A stretch of DNA of 64,000 nucleotides from Hyaloperonospora brassicae. Lineage: Eukaryota > Oomycota > Peronosporomycetes > Peronosporales > Peronosporaceae. The DNA lies in assembly GCA_947650285.1 (NCBI GenBank), contig CANTFL010000469.1, positions 1 to 64,000 of the forward strand. The letters are read 5' to 3'. A program made the position numbers and the translations under genes. Shown piece after piece: positions 10,310 to 21,940 of the stretch (position 1 is its first letter; every line of letters begins with the position of its first letter). The notes below the pieces were generated by a model. It ran no database searches. It worked only from the letters and a program-made list of their open reading frames with translations, and had not been told where the DNA came from.

Positions 10310-12010
10310 TCAACAGCTCGCTGTTTCATCGGCCGATACATGAAGGTCTTTACTTGCTAAAGCTTGTTTATATGTACCTGTGGGAACAATCGATAGGAAG
10401 TACCCGAGATTTTCAACTGCACCGCATGTCTTCCGCAAAGTTCCATTACCTCTAATGGCCCATATCACATATGTGCCAGCTTTCGGGCATCCCCTTCTTT
10501 CACTCAATCGATATAAACCCATAATTTTGACCCAACCTCGGTCTCATGTGATACTTCCTCAGTGTTGTGTCGATCGGCCCGATCTTGGATCGCGATCCGT
10601 AGACGATCGTCAACGACTTCTCTCGCCCGCTGGCAGTGACGCTGTATATGATATCGCCACCATTGAGGTTCTCGATCCCGTAGTTTGGTACTTTCCATGG
10701 GAAAAGTTGCTTCCAACGTCTATCGTTTGTATTAACCGTGAATCAAGTAAAATGAAGCAACTCCTCGCACATGATCCTTTGCCGTATTGATAGCTAACGT
10801 CAACCTCTCGGCGTATTCGTCCCAATCCTTTTTGATTTGTGTCCGGGACGTACATTTCCAACGCTCTAGTCAGAGTTTGCACCATTCGTTCTGCTGTACC
10901 GTCCACTTGAGGTAGGTACGCCATGGGAGCACGTTTTCTCTGCCCCGCGATTCGATTAAACGTTTGGAAGAAATCGGTCATGAACACTGGCTCTCGATCG
11001 TGGCTGATCTCTTCACTAGTTCCAAATCTTCGAAACGCACACTCCTCGTAACTCTCAGTGATCGTTTGTGCACTTCTGGAGGAACTAGCCTTGGCAATCA
11101 CGCACCCTGCGAACAGAATCACCCACATCAACAAATCAGTGTTTCTTTGAAAAGATCGCGGTGGTGTCGGTATCTGATCCATTGCGATTATCTTACACGG
11201 GTAAGTGGCTTGTACATTCCTCGAAGAATTGCCGCGAAGAATATTTTTTCTTTTTCCCGTCGTGCGATTAACACATTATCGCACGTAATGCTGGACACTC
11301 CGATAGAGTCCTCTCCAGTGAAAAGTAGACCAAATTCGTTGGTTCGTTCGGCCTATCCCGTAGTGGCTGCCCTCAAGACTTGAATGATTTTGATGTAGAT
11401 AATCTTGCTGCAGTAGTTCAAGTATCACGAAACGAACCAACTCCCCGCGACTTTCTGGATATTCCGTTGATAGGGAGCAGAAAAACAATTGTCCGCTTTC
11501 GTCTACTTCATATTCGGACGCGATCCGAGCACATGGTTTCGCTTCTTCGACACTCAGACTCGTTATGTTCCCGATTAGCAATTCCTTCAAGTTGGCAATC
11601 CGCTTCTCCTCTTCCTGTGCTTGCTTGATTCTCTCAATTCTGACCTGCCGAACGAATTCCTCTTGCAAGACTTCAGGCGATCGACGTATCCTTACGTCTA
11701 ACCTAGTGACGTCAGGTATTGTCACGACTTGATCGACACTTTTGGGAGTCGACAACTCGTCCAACCGGTATAACGAACGTAAATACTGGCGATCTTGATC
11801 GGATAAAGCGATCGGGACTTGCACTTGTTGCAAAGGCTTGATTGCCAGGCGGTCAGCACTTTGATACCATTCTCTCTTCATATGTAGGAATTCGTGGGTT
11901 GGCCACGATCGGAGTTTTTTCATCGCCTTATGACGTAACAACTGAAATCCGGATGCTTTGCGATCGATTTTTCCCTGCATCTGTCTGATCACCATGTTAT
12001 AAATCACCAC
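10310..12010 (-). pseudogene. Integrase and zinc-binding region of copy 2
   Basis: Minus frames 10,310-10,522, 10,504-10,716, 10,610-11,182 and 11,276-12,010. The last holds the aRNH-integrase linker and the zinc-binding segment (HSSLEGSHYGIGRTNQRIW, FHWRGLYRSVQHYVR). The core has MDQIPTPPRSFQRNTDLLMW, GTSEEISHDREPVFMTDFFQ and RAPMAYLPQVDGTAERMVQT. Frameshifts after the core scramble the C-terminal domain. Confidence 0.7.
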
Positions 12011-12740
12011 GAGTACTGATAAGACCCCGCGTTTGATCGACCAAGAGATTAAAACCTAATAGCAGACCACGATACTCGGCCTCGCTCACTGTCGAGTCTG
12101 TCGCATATTCGGCTGCAGCAGTGACTATCTTACATTCTGGAAACTTGATACTATTTTTCTATACGCCCCGCCATTTCGTTTGGTTTGGGCAAATTCATCG
12201 AAATTAACCATTTAAAGATTTTCATCATCCTCTACCGTCGGTGGTGATATACTTATAGTATGTCTCGGCTATTTCTATAAGGCGATCGCGATCAACATCT
12301 CGTCAACCTCTTCGCGCATGGTAATGCTGAAAGCGAATGTACCAAGTATTTCATCTTCTCCCTTTTCGCACTCTTGATCCCTAGCGTCCAATTCGACAAC
12401 AGCGCCGCCCATCTCCCTAGCCTCCCATCTAGACTTGAAGATTGTACCAGCCAGGCCAACGTCAAATGACGCGTGAGGACCTTTATCTCTCGTTCAACCA
12501 ACATATTGTAGCCGATATTCAGGATGCGCAACAGAGCCCAAGCTTCTTTTCCACCATTTCATATTCAAGCTTGTTGTGTTTTATAGTTCGTCTCGTGAAC
12601 GTAACAGGCCAGTTTGTTCCGTCGTGTTCTTGTAGCAAAGCTGCAGATAATGCCCATTTGCTAGCATAGACCACGATCACTGGAAGAAGATCCGAATCGA
12701 AGTGTTTACGAATCGGAGTTCAAGCGACCTTATACTTCAA
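12011..12740 (-). pseudogene. RNase H and second RNase H of copy 2
   Basis: At 12,040-12,115 a frame reads VTAAAEYATDSTVSEAEYRG followed by LLLGFNLLVDQTRG, the second (archaeal-type) RNase H. At 12,292-12,531 is the usual RNase H tail: ERE-KVLT-H-TLAWLVQSS and GRLGRWAALLSNWTLGI. Both match copy 1, so the dual arrangement is a family trait. Heavily frameshifted. Confidence 0.65.
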
Positions 12741-13860
12741 CATGGTTTACAAAATCATCGCTTTCCCCATCGACTTTTGCCATTAAATTTAGGTCGCCCC
12801 CTGTAACACAAGAACAATCTGGATAGCCGTTTGTAAAACCGATACGGTATGGATCGCTATCACCATGACATTTCCGGTAGTCAAATGGTATATCACCCCC
12901 TATAAAATTGATACGATCTACTCCGCTATCCCCTCGACTCTTTTGATCGTCAACTCCCTTTTATTCGTTGTAGGCTACTTCATCTTTTCCATTCGGCGGA
13001 TCTTGTGAAAATTTACTTCGCGTAGTTCGTACAACACGGATGCATATATTGCTAAATCTTCAATGTATCAGCTATAGTAATTCAAACTACCCAGAAACGA
13101 CTGCGTTGACCGCGGCGTTCGTGAAAACGGAATGTTGACCAGCGATCCGACTTTCTTTCGGGTAGGCTTCCAATTCAGCGAGCAATACTTGATGACCGAG
13201 ATCATCCACCATTCGCCGTCCCCAAAAACGTATATTCAGGCTGATCGACAAATTCTACTCGTCGCATACACGTATCAATCCTTTTACTCTTACGTATAAA
13301 GAGGTCTCCGATGTAGCTGAAATCAGCATGTCATCGATGTACGACCATTGATCTAGCACAAAAGATGTTTGACTGGTGTCCGATTCCATTCCTTTAAAAA
13401 TGTCGATCCGTCTTGAAGGCTCCATAAAGGAGGCGTCAGGATCATCACCGATCTATGGTAGCCATACTATGCATTGTCGATCAGGCGTTGGTAAATCTGC
13501 GGAGCATTCTTCGATTCAAACGACATCCGTAGCCACTCAAACAATCCTGACGACGTAATGAATGCGTAAATACTTCTCGTTTAATCCGTCTTTTCCACTA
13601 CCCAAATACCGCTTACCATATTCAGTGAACATACCACATCGCTTTGTCCATGTCTTGGAAAAGTTAACTGATCAACGGCATTGGATATACCATCATACTT
13701 GGCAGCTGATTTACCCGTCGATCGTCGATACACAGTCAAATGTCCTCGCCATTCTTTTTACTAATCACAACGATAGGCGAAGTCCATGGTGATGTGGAAG
13801 GTCGAATAATATTGACTGATAGCAGCCCTTTGATCAAATCCGCTAGTTTTTCACGAAACT
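12741..13860 (-). pseudogene. Reverse transcriptase palm of copy 2
   Basis: The catalytic motif is at 13,327-13,341 within VLDQWSYIDDMLIS (minus strand), matching SYIDDRLI of copy 1. Frames on either side are short and interrupted; no long open frame survives. Confidence 0.55.
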
Positions 13861-13866
13861 TGGGCG

Positions 13867-14298
13867 CTACTGACCGTACTCTCTACGCGATCGGGCTTGC
13901 TCCTCCCACGTTAGTATTGCATATCTCCCCTCGTGCGGATGGGAGAGTGCGTTCGCATTACCAGTGAGAAATTGCTTGTTTCTCCAGATCAGTTTTACTA
14001 ATCGTTCATCGTCATCAGTCAGCGGTACGTCTGGATCGCCTACCTGAATTTTGTCGATCGTAATATTGAAGTTGGGCATAACAATGTTAGGCGATACCGC
14101 CATGTGTTGATTCACATCTTCGGTGTACAATTCCCCACTTCCATGACGATGAATAGAGACATCGAGCTCTTTCTCGACTTGGTTATCTTCCAGACATGGC
14201 TCTTCATCAGTCACTACTGCTAACGAATGTCTGGCCTCTTTCTTGGACTGATCGCCTGCTCTATCGTTCGTCGTTTGTTCTTGAATCGTGTTGGTCAT
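13867..14298 (-). pseudogene. Pol linker and RT start, copy 2
   Basis: A 143-codon frame whose middle (SGELYTEDVNQHMAVSPNIV, then NITIDKIQVGDPD) matches the pol linker of copy 1. It is followed by DDERLVKLIWRNKQFLTGNA. It stops before the RT fingers. Confidence 0.6.
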
Positions 14299-14842
14299 AG
14301 GAGGTACGCTTGTTAATCAATGATCCACTTGTAGGTCGTCAATCACGTCATTCGATCCGTCATGTGGTCGAAAGGTATCCATGTCCTTATTCAGGTCACC
14401 TCCTTCCATCGGCCATTCGGGTGTTCGATCGCCTCCACCCTTTTCCTATCGTATTAACGACACGTGGTAGTAGCTCCAAACGTGAAACATCTTCCTCGTC
14501 TCAGATCGGGGCGTTCGATGCTCTATTAATCTCTTTCGGTTGACTTCAATCTTCTGTGGCGTAGGGTATGGTGGTGATACACAAGTAGACCAGCTTATTC
14601 GGGTGGCAAATCTTCCTCTTTTTCTGTCGTTGCGCTAAATGATAGAGTCTGCCACTCTTTCTACCGTCTCGATCATACCGAGACGTATCCTGAGTATCCA
14701 GGCACCATATTGGTAGCCATGATCCATCCTAAAGCCGTTACGCGATCGTGGGTAATTTCTTTATCGCCGAGATTTTTCAGACGCAAGTACTTGATTCGAT
14801 CCATCCCGGTAATAACTGTGGGTAGTCATGTTGGATCGCGTG

Positions 14843-15283
14843 TCATCCACAGCTTGGCGTTGAGCTGGATATTTTTGATATTATATCTGTCAATCTACCG
14901 ACCGGTAGAACCACGTGCTGTTCTGGGACCACGATCGGTTGCATGGATGATCCGTACAGAGGTCTACGTCCTGCTCGATGAATTCTCACTTCATCCGGCA
15001 ATACCAGCGTCCCATTCGCTAAATCCAGACGTGTACCTGCGGGTACCATGAAGTCCATACCCAGGGTCGCGTCTTGACCGACTTGGTCACCCACCCAAGT
15101 ATCAAAATAGTACACCAGTGATCCATTTAGAGCGATATTGATCTTTTTGCGTCCTTCGTTCATGTAAGTATTTTCGCCTGAACCCACACACTCTTGTTTT
15201 TGATCCTCGTCGATAATACATCCTACCTTACGAGCAAAGGCAGTGTCCACGATTGAGATATCAGCTCCCGAGTCATGTAGCAT
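14843..15283 (-). pseudogene. Aspartic protease of copy 2
   Basis: Frame holds LHDSGADISIVDTAFARKVG with active-site D-S-G-A, and GDQVGQDATLGMDFMVPAG. About 60% similar by eye to the protease at 6,160-6,498. Its 146-codon length suits a Gypsy protease plus spacer. Confidence 0.7.
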
Positions 15284-15547
15284 TGTGGCCTTTTTGTTGT
15301 AAAACTTCTCAATATCATTAGCTTGCTTAAACCATTTTCATGATGTATGGTATTTCCAATATCCCCATGATTCACCCGGCGCTAGGACAAATTCCATCTG
15401 GGTGGGCCATCGGGCGTTCTCATCATGTCTTCTAAACTCTAAACGGAACGCCTACACTTTGAAGAATCACATGTATTATTTATATCATCTAGGTGACCAC
15501 CTTTTTCATTGATCAACTTGCTTTTCACAAATGGATATATGCAGAGC

Positions 15548-15850
15548 CTAGAACTCTCGGCTCGTATCAGGTTCCAACTGGCGAGCGTACTGATTTGGCA
15601 TCTTCTCGGCTTGTTCCGGCAACATCCCTGCATGCTTGGTAGCAACGTACCATTGGCAGAACATGTTATAAAACTGTTTTATCGGGCACTTTCCTTCATC
15701 GTGGATGTTCTTGCATACGGAACACACGTAATAACATTTTTCCACAGGATCACCCTTACGTCCCCAACTCTGACACGTCAGTCGCTTCCAAAACAAGATC
15801 GCTATGTCTCTTCGACCAACAGTATGTAAATACTGTTTGGGACTTTTCAA
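15548..15850 (-). pseudogene. Gag zinc-knuckle segment of copy 2
   Basis: Contains RLTCQSWGRKGDPVEKCYYV then CSVCKNIHDEGKCPIKQFYN. The first knuckle has lost one Cys (CQSW for CQKC). The segment C-x2-C-x3-H-x4-C follows. Downstream WYVATKHAGMLPEQAEKMPN matches 6,760-6,860 of copy 1. Confidence 0.65.
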
Positions 15851-16173
15851 GATCGTAGTACCTTTTGATCGAATCTTTTATTTTATACGATCAGGTCTCC
15901 CGGCTTCTGAGCGCGATGCGCAGCTGTAGCCATGTACACATTACGTGGATCCGAATCATTATCCGATCCGCCGGAGTCGACCTCTGATACACTACTCTCA
16001 GTTCTCACGTGTATCGCTTTCACAGCCCGAACCGGTCTCGCTGGTATTTGGGCCGCCGGTGGCGCAAGACGCTGTCAAAATTCATTCGACCCCATGGAGG
16101 CGTGAGCTTCTCGGACTTCCATATTCTTGCAGCGTTTCTTCCAGGTTGTCTACATGTCCAAGGCGTAAAATTA

Positions 16174-17659
16174 TCAACATTTCCGCCAGATCGCAATTAT
16201 CTCAATATCAATATATTGATTAGCATGTTCCTTCCAGATAGCGGACGGTCGATCTCGTACCGGGTTCTTCGCTCCGATCGCAGCCACATTCGGACGGTAC
16301 ATGTACTTCAATGGAGCCTCGTTCGATTGCTTACGGGCGTGGTAGTAGATTCTCCCAACCAAAATACTCATTCTTTCTTACGTAGGTGGCCATGAAGTCT
16401 TCTAGAAGTGCGTTCCACTAATTCCACATCAAGCTTCTGAGCTGGTTATGTCGGTCACGCGCCGGTCCCGTAAGGAGATCTCTGACCACCAAACACTTCT
16501 CCGCATCAGGCACTTGATCACGTAGGACGCCATCACCATACTGATCCAGTTTCTAGCTTGTTCTTCATTCTTTTCTCATCCGGCAAACTTTATCAGTTTG
16601 GCCACGGCAGACATCCGAATTCGGTCGTTAGAGAATCGACCACTATCTGCCGCCCCTGTCATTGCCACCTGTGTAATCTCTTATTTCCTTGTTCCCGCTG
16701 TTAATGAACATGGATGTGCGATCTGCTAAGATGCGACCCAACTGACTCCATGTCTCTATCTGTCATCTAAATCAACGGTTCAGCTTGGTGAAAAGCCGAT
16801 CGCCCAGCGATCATACGAGCTTATTCTAGCTCATTTTTACTTATAAATGCTCGAATATAAGAAGCCACCTGCTCTGATTCCACCACATGTACGGATTGGG
16901 TTGCCGGTGGCTTAAGCGATTGCGCTTTTGCCTTGTTCAATTCAAGAACTTCCGCAAAAGATCTGCGACCCTTGGTTTCAGCGACATCCGTTAAATCTTG
17001 ACCTAACCGTTCGTGACATCTTCTGACCACTAAAGCGCAACGGGACATACCGTGTGTTTACCAGTTGGAGAAACGTTGATCAGTGTGAGAACTTGATCCA
17101 TCGTGATTCGCGACGCGATCTGTCTATCCGTGATGACGATCGGCGAAGTCAGGTTTTCTATAGTGTCGCGTACGTCTATGATCGAACTCAACATCTCAAC
17201 AGCGACTATCCAGCGGCAATAACTCGGTCGTAATTGCACTCTAGTAACGTTTCCGCATTGAACATTCCAGCAGTGATACCTGTCTCAGTTAGCAGGTTTA
17301 TTATATGCCAGAGCGCCTTTAGTACGTTGGAACTTGGTTTGGGTCCAGATATTGGTCCGCGTAGCAGTCCGGTCCGTTTTGGCTTGACCATCTTAAGCAC
17401 TGGTCGCTCGACATAGCTTCTTAAACTGCTTCAAATGGAAGTTTCGGCTGATTTCATCAAATCGTTAATTATTAAAGTTTCATTCGCGTTCCACTAACTT
17501 AAGGTCTTGATTTATCTTCTTAGTCTTGACTTTTCATTCGGCTTGCAAATTTTGTAAACGTTTTGATCTTGTTTCATCATGACCAGCCTTCTAACGTCGT
17601 CCGAACTCTTTGCATCTTTCTTCATCCTATCGGATGTTCCATCTAGTATGAATGGAACT
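16174..17659 (-). pseudogene. Gag core and N-terminal region of copy 2, cut by A array
   Basis: Frame 16,174-16,371 has IYYHARKQSNEAPLKYMYRP, matching Gag of copy 1. Frames 16,821-17,048, 17,030-17,239 and 17,206-17,400 carry helical Gag-like sequence. The last Gag bases before the insertion are FILDGTSDRMKKDAKSSDD; the open frame then runs artificially into the A 3' LTR. Confidence 0.5.
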
Positions 17660-18074
17660 TGTAACGGGGCACACTCTTGCGTGAACTTAACGCAAGGGTA
17701 TCGTGCGCCGACAAGCGTACACAGGGCAACCGAGGAAGCGGTAGGTAAGACAGACACAAGCCCTGTTTTAGGGGAATATTGAATTGTTATATTCATATAA
17801 TTAAGTCTTTTAACTACTGTCTCTCTGTTTGACTTAACTAAATTATACTAATCTAACTGAATGTATGACGACGTCTCGTCACCACTCATTGCGCGCGTCT
17901 AGCGGCGATTGGTGGGTTGATATCGTCAATATATCAACCAATGAGCAGACTCTTTGGTCGACCCATCAATATCACCACTATTGGTGATATAATTAAGAGA
18001 ATATTCAACCTAATATTCTCTATTGTCATTATCTCGAAAATGACAATTTCCATGTAACGGGCTGCCCTGTAACA
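17660..18074 (-). repeat. 3' LTR of A1 (outer, low side)
   Basis: 415 bp bounded by TGTAACGGGGC and CCCTGTAACA. The U5 side reads GGGGCACA and GTACACAG, while the middle and upper LTRs read GTGGCATA and GTACATAA. It contains an inverted repeat around CTTGCGTGAACTTAACGCAAG. Confidence 0.9.
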
Positions 18075-18088
18075 TCACCCCCCCAACT
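18075..18088 (-). other. Polypurine tract of A1
   Basis: On the minus strand AGTTGGGGGGGTGA lies directly against the 3' LTR; it primes plus-strand DNA synthesis. The same tract occurs at 25,690-25,703 (A2), and related ones at 41,841-41,854 (B) and 61,433-61,445 (C). Confidence 0.8.
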
Positions 18089-18109
18089 GATAATCACTGT
18101 GTGACTATC
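18089..18109. repeat. Inverted repeat between PPT and antisense ORF, A1
   Basis: GATAATCAC-TGT-GTGACTATC: nine-base arms with one mismatch, three-base centre. C has the perfect version. It lies just upstream of the antisense start and could be an operator or a hairpin. Confidence 0.6.
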
Positions 18110-18203
18110 AAAAACATGGTGGCCACTCATTGGGCACAATTGGGACGTGGAGCACTAGTTGGGTCAGTTCCATTTACATTTTACCCGACCTCGCATAGTT
18201 AAC

Positions 18204-18938
18204 ATGTCTATGCGGGGTGGCTCAAGACACGCACAGCCCGGTGCTGTGCTAGCCTCTGCAGCAGACGACGAATCGTCTGCTGCTCGTTCTTCGCCTGCAG
18301 CAACATGTGCTGCAGATGCACGCGGTACCACACCGCGTGCGCATGATGACTCCGACCTTAAGGTCATCTATTCTGGCGGGTCAGACGTGTCTGACTCGGA
18401 AAAGCCTTTGGAGGCATCGCGTTCACCTGCGGTGTCTCATTCATCCACGATACTGCCGGACGTACGGACTAGTGACATGCGTCATAGTATGTTCGGCAGT
18501 AATGATGAGTTTGATGATGATTATGATTGCTCATCACCGCCATCAACTCGTGCTCCTTCGCACGAGCGACTTGACGATGGTGCAAGCCATCGTCATACTG
18601 ACAACCGTGGTACCGACAAGGGTACCACTGCGAAGCGTGATGAGCTGAAGCCGTGGCGTTTTCCTGAACGGTTCATCAATGGCTTGTCTCACGAGACATG
18701 CCAACACCATCGAAAACCCTTATTCGATGCGACTGAGCTTCACGGCTTCGATCCCAGCGCGAGTAACTTTCGCGCTAAGAAAGACTTTTATCTCGATGTT
18801 TTCCTTAGACATCGACGGTACAACGGCAATCGAAATCGTGACAAAAACTCGTTTTTGTCTGCGTGGAATGCGTTCGTCCAGAATGTGAACAATTTTGGAC
18901 GAGATGTGTGGCTGCAGATACTTGAGGCGGTACGATAA
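18204..18938 (+). CDS. Antisense ORF of A1, N-terminal part
   Basis: About 245 codons from the ATG at 18,204, on the strand opposite gag-pol, between the 3' LTR and the chromodomain. The first 160 residues are polar, Ser- and Asp-rich with acidic patches (NDEFDDDYD). The last 95 form a more ordered region: DELKPWRFPERFINGLSHET, FYLDVFLRHRRYNGN, SFLSAWNAFVQNVNNFGRDV. The same region appears in C and, more diverged, in family B. Compared with C, a one-base insertion just upstream removes a longer N-terminus, and an indel near 18,930 ends the frame early. Function unknown. Confidence 0.6.
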   Translation: MSMRGGSRHAQPGAVLASAADDESSAARSSPAATCAADARGTTPRAHDDSDLKVIYSGGSDVSDSEKPLEASRSPAVSHSSTILPDVRTSDMRHSMFGSNDEFDDDYDCSSPPSTRAPSHERLDDGASHRHTDNRGTDKGTTAKRDELKPWRFPERFINGLSHETCQHHRKPLFDATELHGFDPSASNFRAKKDFYLDVFLRHRRYNGNRNRDKNSFLSAWNAFVQNVNNFGRDVWLQILEAVR

Positions 18939-19680
18939 GTGTAAAAAGCGAACACCAACCGGTGCAAGGTACCGGTTGCACTGTTTGTCGAGCGAGGCAG
19001 ATATTCCTTGCCTCACTTGGAGAGACCATTGTGCGAGTTGTGTTGACAACTCGCAACGTGCACATAGGGATGTGTATTCCCTAAGTTTGCGCTGGGGAAG
19101 GGCACACATCTCAGCTGAGATGCGTGACGCGATTGAAAAATTGCAATCCGTCTACAAGCGCCAACAGCGCGTCTTTACCGATGAGACCCAGGACCAATCA
19201 GATAAGCCTCTTCATACTGGTGGACGAGACCAGGCATATCCATCATCAGCTGGGAGCCCCGCTCCCAGTTGTTCCAAGAGGATGGATACCCCCGCCACTG
19301 GAAGAGGTAGCTCGTCCTTGATAGTGAATCGTCACGGTGATTCAAGATATGCTCTAGTAAAAAGAGTTGACCTCCGTGCGAGTACATCAAAGGAATTGGT
19401 GAAGGAGGAAAGACCTCCTCCAGAACCCCAGGCCCACCATCTCGACCCTTACGAGATGGATCGCGCAATCGCCGAATTTCGTGATGATTTGAAGCACGAG
19501 AGGAACAGGCGTTACGACCTGTCTGATTCCTTGCGGGAGTACCGCAAGGAACACGAGACGGAGCATGCGAAGGACCGCGCTGAGTGTGCGTCTCGCAGCT
19601 GCAGGTCGAGCGCGACGTCCGCTCGCTCGTTGGCGAGCGGGGCACAGCTCGCGGAGAGATCCTTCGCTTTAACGGAGTGA
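18895..19680 (+). CDS. Antisense ORF of A1, C-terminal part
   Basis: A 261-codon frame; its real content starts at about residue 15. A four-cysteine motif C-x8-C-x6-C-x2-C (residues 30, 39, 46, 49) is shared with C and, as C-x9-C-x7-C-x2-C, with family B, suggesting metal binding. A Pro/Ser linker follows. Residues 180-228 are a strongly charged probable coiled coil (DPYEMDRAIAEFRDDLKHER, DLSDSLREYRKEHETEHAKD). The frame is continuous with the N-terminal part in C apart from a stop. It overlaps the sense chromodomain (19,205-19,375) on the opposite strand. Confidence 0.6.
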   Translation: MDEMCGCRYLRRYDKCKKRTPTGARYRLHCLSSEADIPCLTWRDHCASCVDNSQRAHRDVYSLSLRWGRAHISAEMRDAIEKLQSVYKRQQRVFTDETQDQSDKPLHTGGRDQAYPSSAGSPAPSCSKRMDTPATGRGSSSLIVNRHGDSRYALVKRVDLRASTSKELVKEERPPPEPQAHHLDPYEMDRAIAEFRDDLKHERNRRYDLSDSLREYRKEHETEHAKDRAECASRSCRSSATSARSLASGAQLAERSFALTE

Positions 19681-19726
19681 TCTCTGATGTGCGCGACCAG
19701 GTTGAACGTCTGGAGCGCGAGCGCAA
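19175..19726 (-). pseudogene. Chromodomain of A1, out of frame with integrase
   Basis: Minus frame of 183 codons; residues about 118-173 read LFLLEHILNHRDDSLSRTSY, LFQWRGYPSSWNNWERGSQL and MPGLVHQYEEAY, a chromodomain with the aromatic and W-E-x pattern. In chromoviruses it follows integrase and steers insertion to modified histones. Here integrase ends in a stop at 19,744 and this frame is shifted by one base, identically in A2 and C. The 130 codons before the chromodomain are Arg/Ser-rich, the mirror of the antisense coiled coil. Confidence 0.7.
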
Positions 19727-19802
19727 AAACCTGATAGAGTTTCTTAAACGTGGGGGCTATCTTCATCGGAAGAAGAAGGCTCGTACTGACAGTATGACCT
19801 GA
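19584..19802 (+). CDS. Antisense coiled-coil extension, A1 (shifted frame)
   Basis: VSQLQVERDVRSLVGERG followed by DVRDQVERLERERKNLIEFL continues the heptad-like pattern of the previous frame but one base out of register. The same shift exists in A2 and C, so it is either an old shared lesion or a recoding point. It ends with a basic tail. Confidence 0.45.
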   Translation: MCVSQLQVERDVRSLVGERGTARGEILRFNGVISDVRDQVERLERERKNLIEFLKRGGYLHRKKKARTDSMT

Positions 19803-21297
19803 GTCTCCCCACGTAAAACGTGGGATGCGTGCGTATCTTACGTGGCAATTCGATCGTGTATGCATTGCCTCTGCGGTGCAACACACGAAATGAGCCAATG
19901 TATTTTGGCAGTAGTTTACTACTGCCTGCACTAGTGACTGCATGTCCAGGTAGGTTTGCCGTAGACAGTAGTACTAGGTCATTAACCTTAACTGAAAGAA
20001 CATTTGCTCTTCCATTCTTGCCTGCGTTTCGTTTCTTACGATCCACCGCATTTGCGATGGAGTCTTGCACGAAGCGGACTATCGCCTCTCGAGTCATCAA
20101 GAAGTTCTCTGCTAACTCTTTGTTTTGTCCTGTCAGTGCGCTTCGTGCGCACTGCTAAGGTATTCTTCTCTTTTTTGGCGAGGTTGTCTTCTTCCTCGCT
20201 GTAATTATCGTTGACGGTGCTGAATATACTAGCATCGTCATCATCATCCGAGTCAGTGATAGCGTCGCCAATATTATTGAGTTGATTTTCTTCATCGATG
20301 TCGACATGATCGATATCGGCATCATACGTGACGACGTTAGCGTCGACACGTGATGAGCAAGAGCCAAAACGGTTTTTGCTCGAGCGAGTCGCTCCCCCCT
20401 TATCCAAAGGTCACACTCTAGAAGGGCGGGTACACGTGGGTGGCGTAAGCTATTCACGTAAAACGGTGTGTGCTGTGTGGAAGCATGTACCGAATTATTG
20501 ATGGCGAATTCCACCATGGGTAGGAATTCGCTCCAACTCGGAAACGAGTGGACATATCCTCGAAGGATCTCTTCGAGGACACGGTTTGCACGTTCCGTCT
20601 GACCATCTTAATCGGGATGGTCAGAAGTGGACAACGTCAACCGTGTTCCGAGAGTACGGAACACGGTTTGCCAAAATTCCGCCGTGAATCGAGGGTCACG
20701 GTCGGATACGAGTTCATGGGGTAACCCATGGAGTCTAAAGACCGTGTCGAGAAAGACACGAGCACAACCTTGAGCCTTGATCGACTCAGGTACGGCAGCA
20801 AGATGGACCATCTTGCTGAACCGGTCAACAAACACAAGAATACCATTATTCTTGTGAGCGTCTTCGGGAAACCCGAAGACGAAGTCCATTGAAACGGACT
20901 GCCAGCACTCTGCCGGAACAGGCAGAGGTTGCAATGGTGCAAGAGATAAAGGACTAGGCTTCACCCGTTGACAAGCCTCGCAAGAACGAATGTAAGTGCG
21001 CACAAGCTGATACTGGCGGAGCCAGTGAAAGTCCCGACTAACCGTAAGGTATGTCGTTTATCTCTTACGATGGTCACCTGTCGGGGCATCGTGACACATA
21101 GACATGATGAGCAAGCTCAAGTTGTTATGAGGGGGGACGGCGACACGATTAATGTTGCTCGAAACAATTGGAGAGTACAGCGAACCGTCGCGTGTTGCGG
21201 AAGGAGAGCTGATCCGATGAGGAACGGTAAAGAGGTAAAACAGCTCTAACGATTTACGAGTTGAATTCAGCAGATATTCCGTTAGTCGCAGAATTTC
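19744..21297 (-). pseudogene. Integrase of A1
   Basis: Zinc-binding segment near 21,000-21,100 (CHDAPTGDH; SCEACQRVKP). Core: SMDFVFGFP (first Asp) and SDRDPRFTAEFWQTVF (second Asp). A TAA at 20,608 sits exactly before DGQTER, so the Glu-bearing part is separated. C-terminal domain: INNSVHASTQHTPFYVN, VNDLVLLSTANLPG, GSFRVLHRRGNAYTIELP, HPTFYVGRLRSY. Two further frame changes flank an acidic linker, and a TAG lies at 20,155. C shares all of these. Confidence 0.75.
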
Positions 21298-21940
21298 CTA
21301 ATCTTTCGCATAGGTCTTCGTTACGTCTCCGAGTAATGTTGAAGACGATACACTGGTTGTAAGTGTTGCAACAGTAAGCGTATCCTCACTGTTGGATTGT
21401 GCGTCCGGCTCGAAATCGTACCGGCGCGAAAGCGCATCAGCGACGACATTGAGTCGTCCTAGCTTATTTTCGACGTAAAATTTATACTCCGCGAAGAAAT
21501 ACAGCCACCTCGCCATCCTTTGCGAGAGGTTGTGGGCTGTTTACGGCCGTGCGTAATGACGCATGGCCCGTATAGACGATGAACGGTCTATCTCCCAAGA
21601 GATAGACGTGAAACTTAGCCAGTGCGTACTTCATGGCAAGGAGTTTCTTGTCATGCACTGGGTAATTGCGCTCAGCTTCCTGCAGCTGGCTAGATTACTA
21701 GCAGATGACGCGCTCCGTGCCACCTGTCTCAAATTGCATCAACTTACAGCTGATCGCAAAATCGCTGGCATCACAGACCACATGAAATGGTCTGTCCTGA
21801 TCTGCAATGGCCAAGATCGACGACTGCATCAAGCTCCGCTTGATACCTTCAAAGGAACGCTGGCACTTAGAGTTCCATGACCACTTGACATTTTCTTGAG
21901 TAAACAAGAAAGATGTACCGTCATTTCGGCGTAGTTGCAC
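21298..21940 (-). pseudogene. RNase H of A1
   Basis: DRPFHVVCDASDFAISCKLM carries the first catalytic Asp; a double stop (TAG TAA) follows RVIC at 21,698. The remainder is at 21,298-21,516: WLYFFAEYKFYVENKLGRL, VVADALSRRYDFEP. A one-base shortening of an A-run (near 21,893) separates it from RT. D has the unshortened run. Confidence 0.75.

Larger units (their letters stand above)
9801..17659 (-). mobile_element. Old Ty3/Gypsy element, copy 2, main part
   Basis: Same family and domain order as copy 1, independently decayed. Its gag end is cut at 17,659 by the family-A array. The 5' remainder continues at 33,306-34,365, and after the B insertion beyond 42,175, so one element is split into three by two younger insertions. 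The continuity is supported by the alignment of 33,330-33,490 with 8,830-8,990 of copy 1. Confidence 0.75.

Noticed and set aside
20968..21249. 93-codon plus frame kept in A1, A2 and D as an antisense gene
   Set aside because: It mirrors the integrase zinc-binding region; its conservation follows from the shared high-identity patch.
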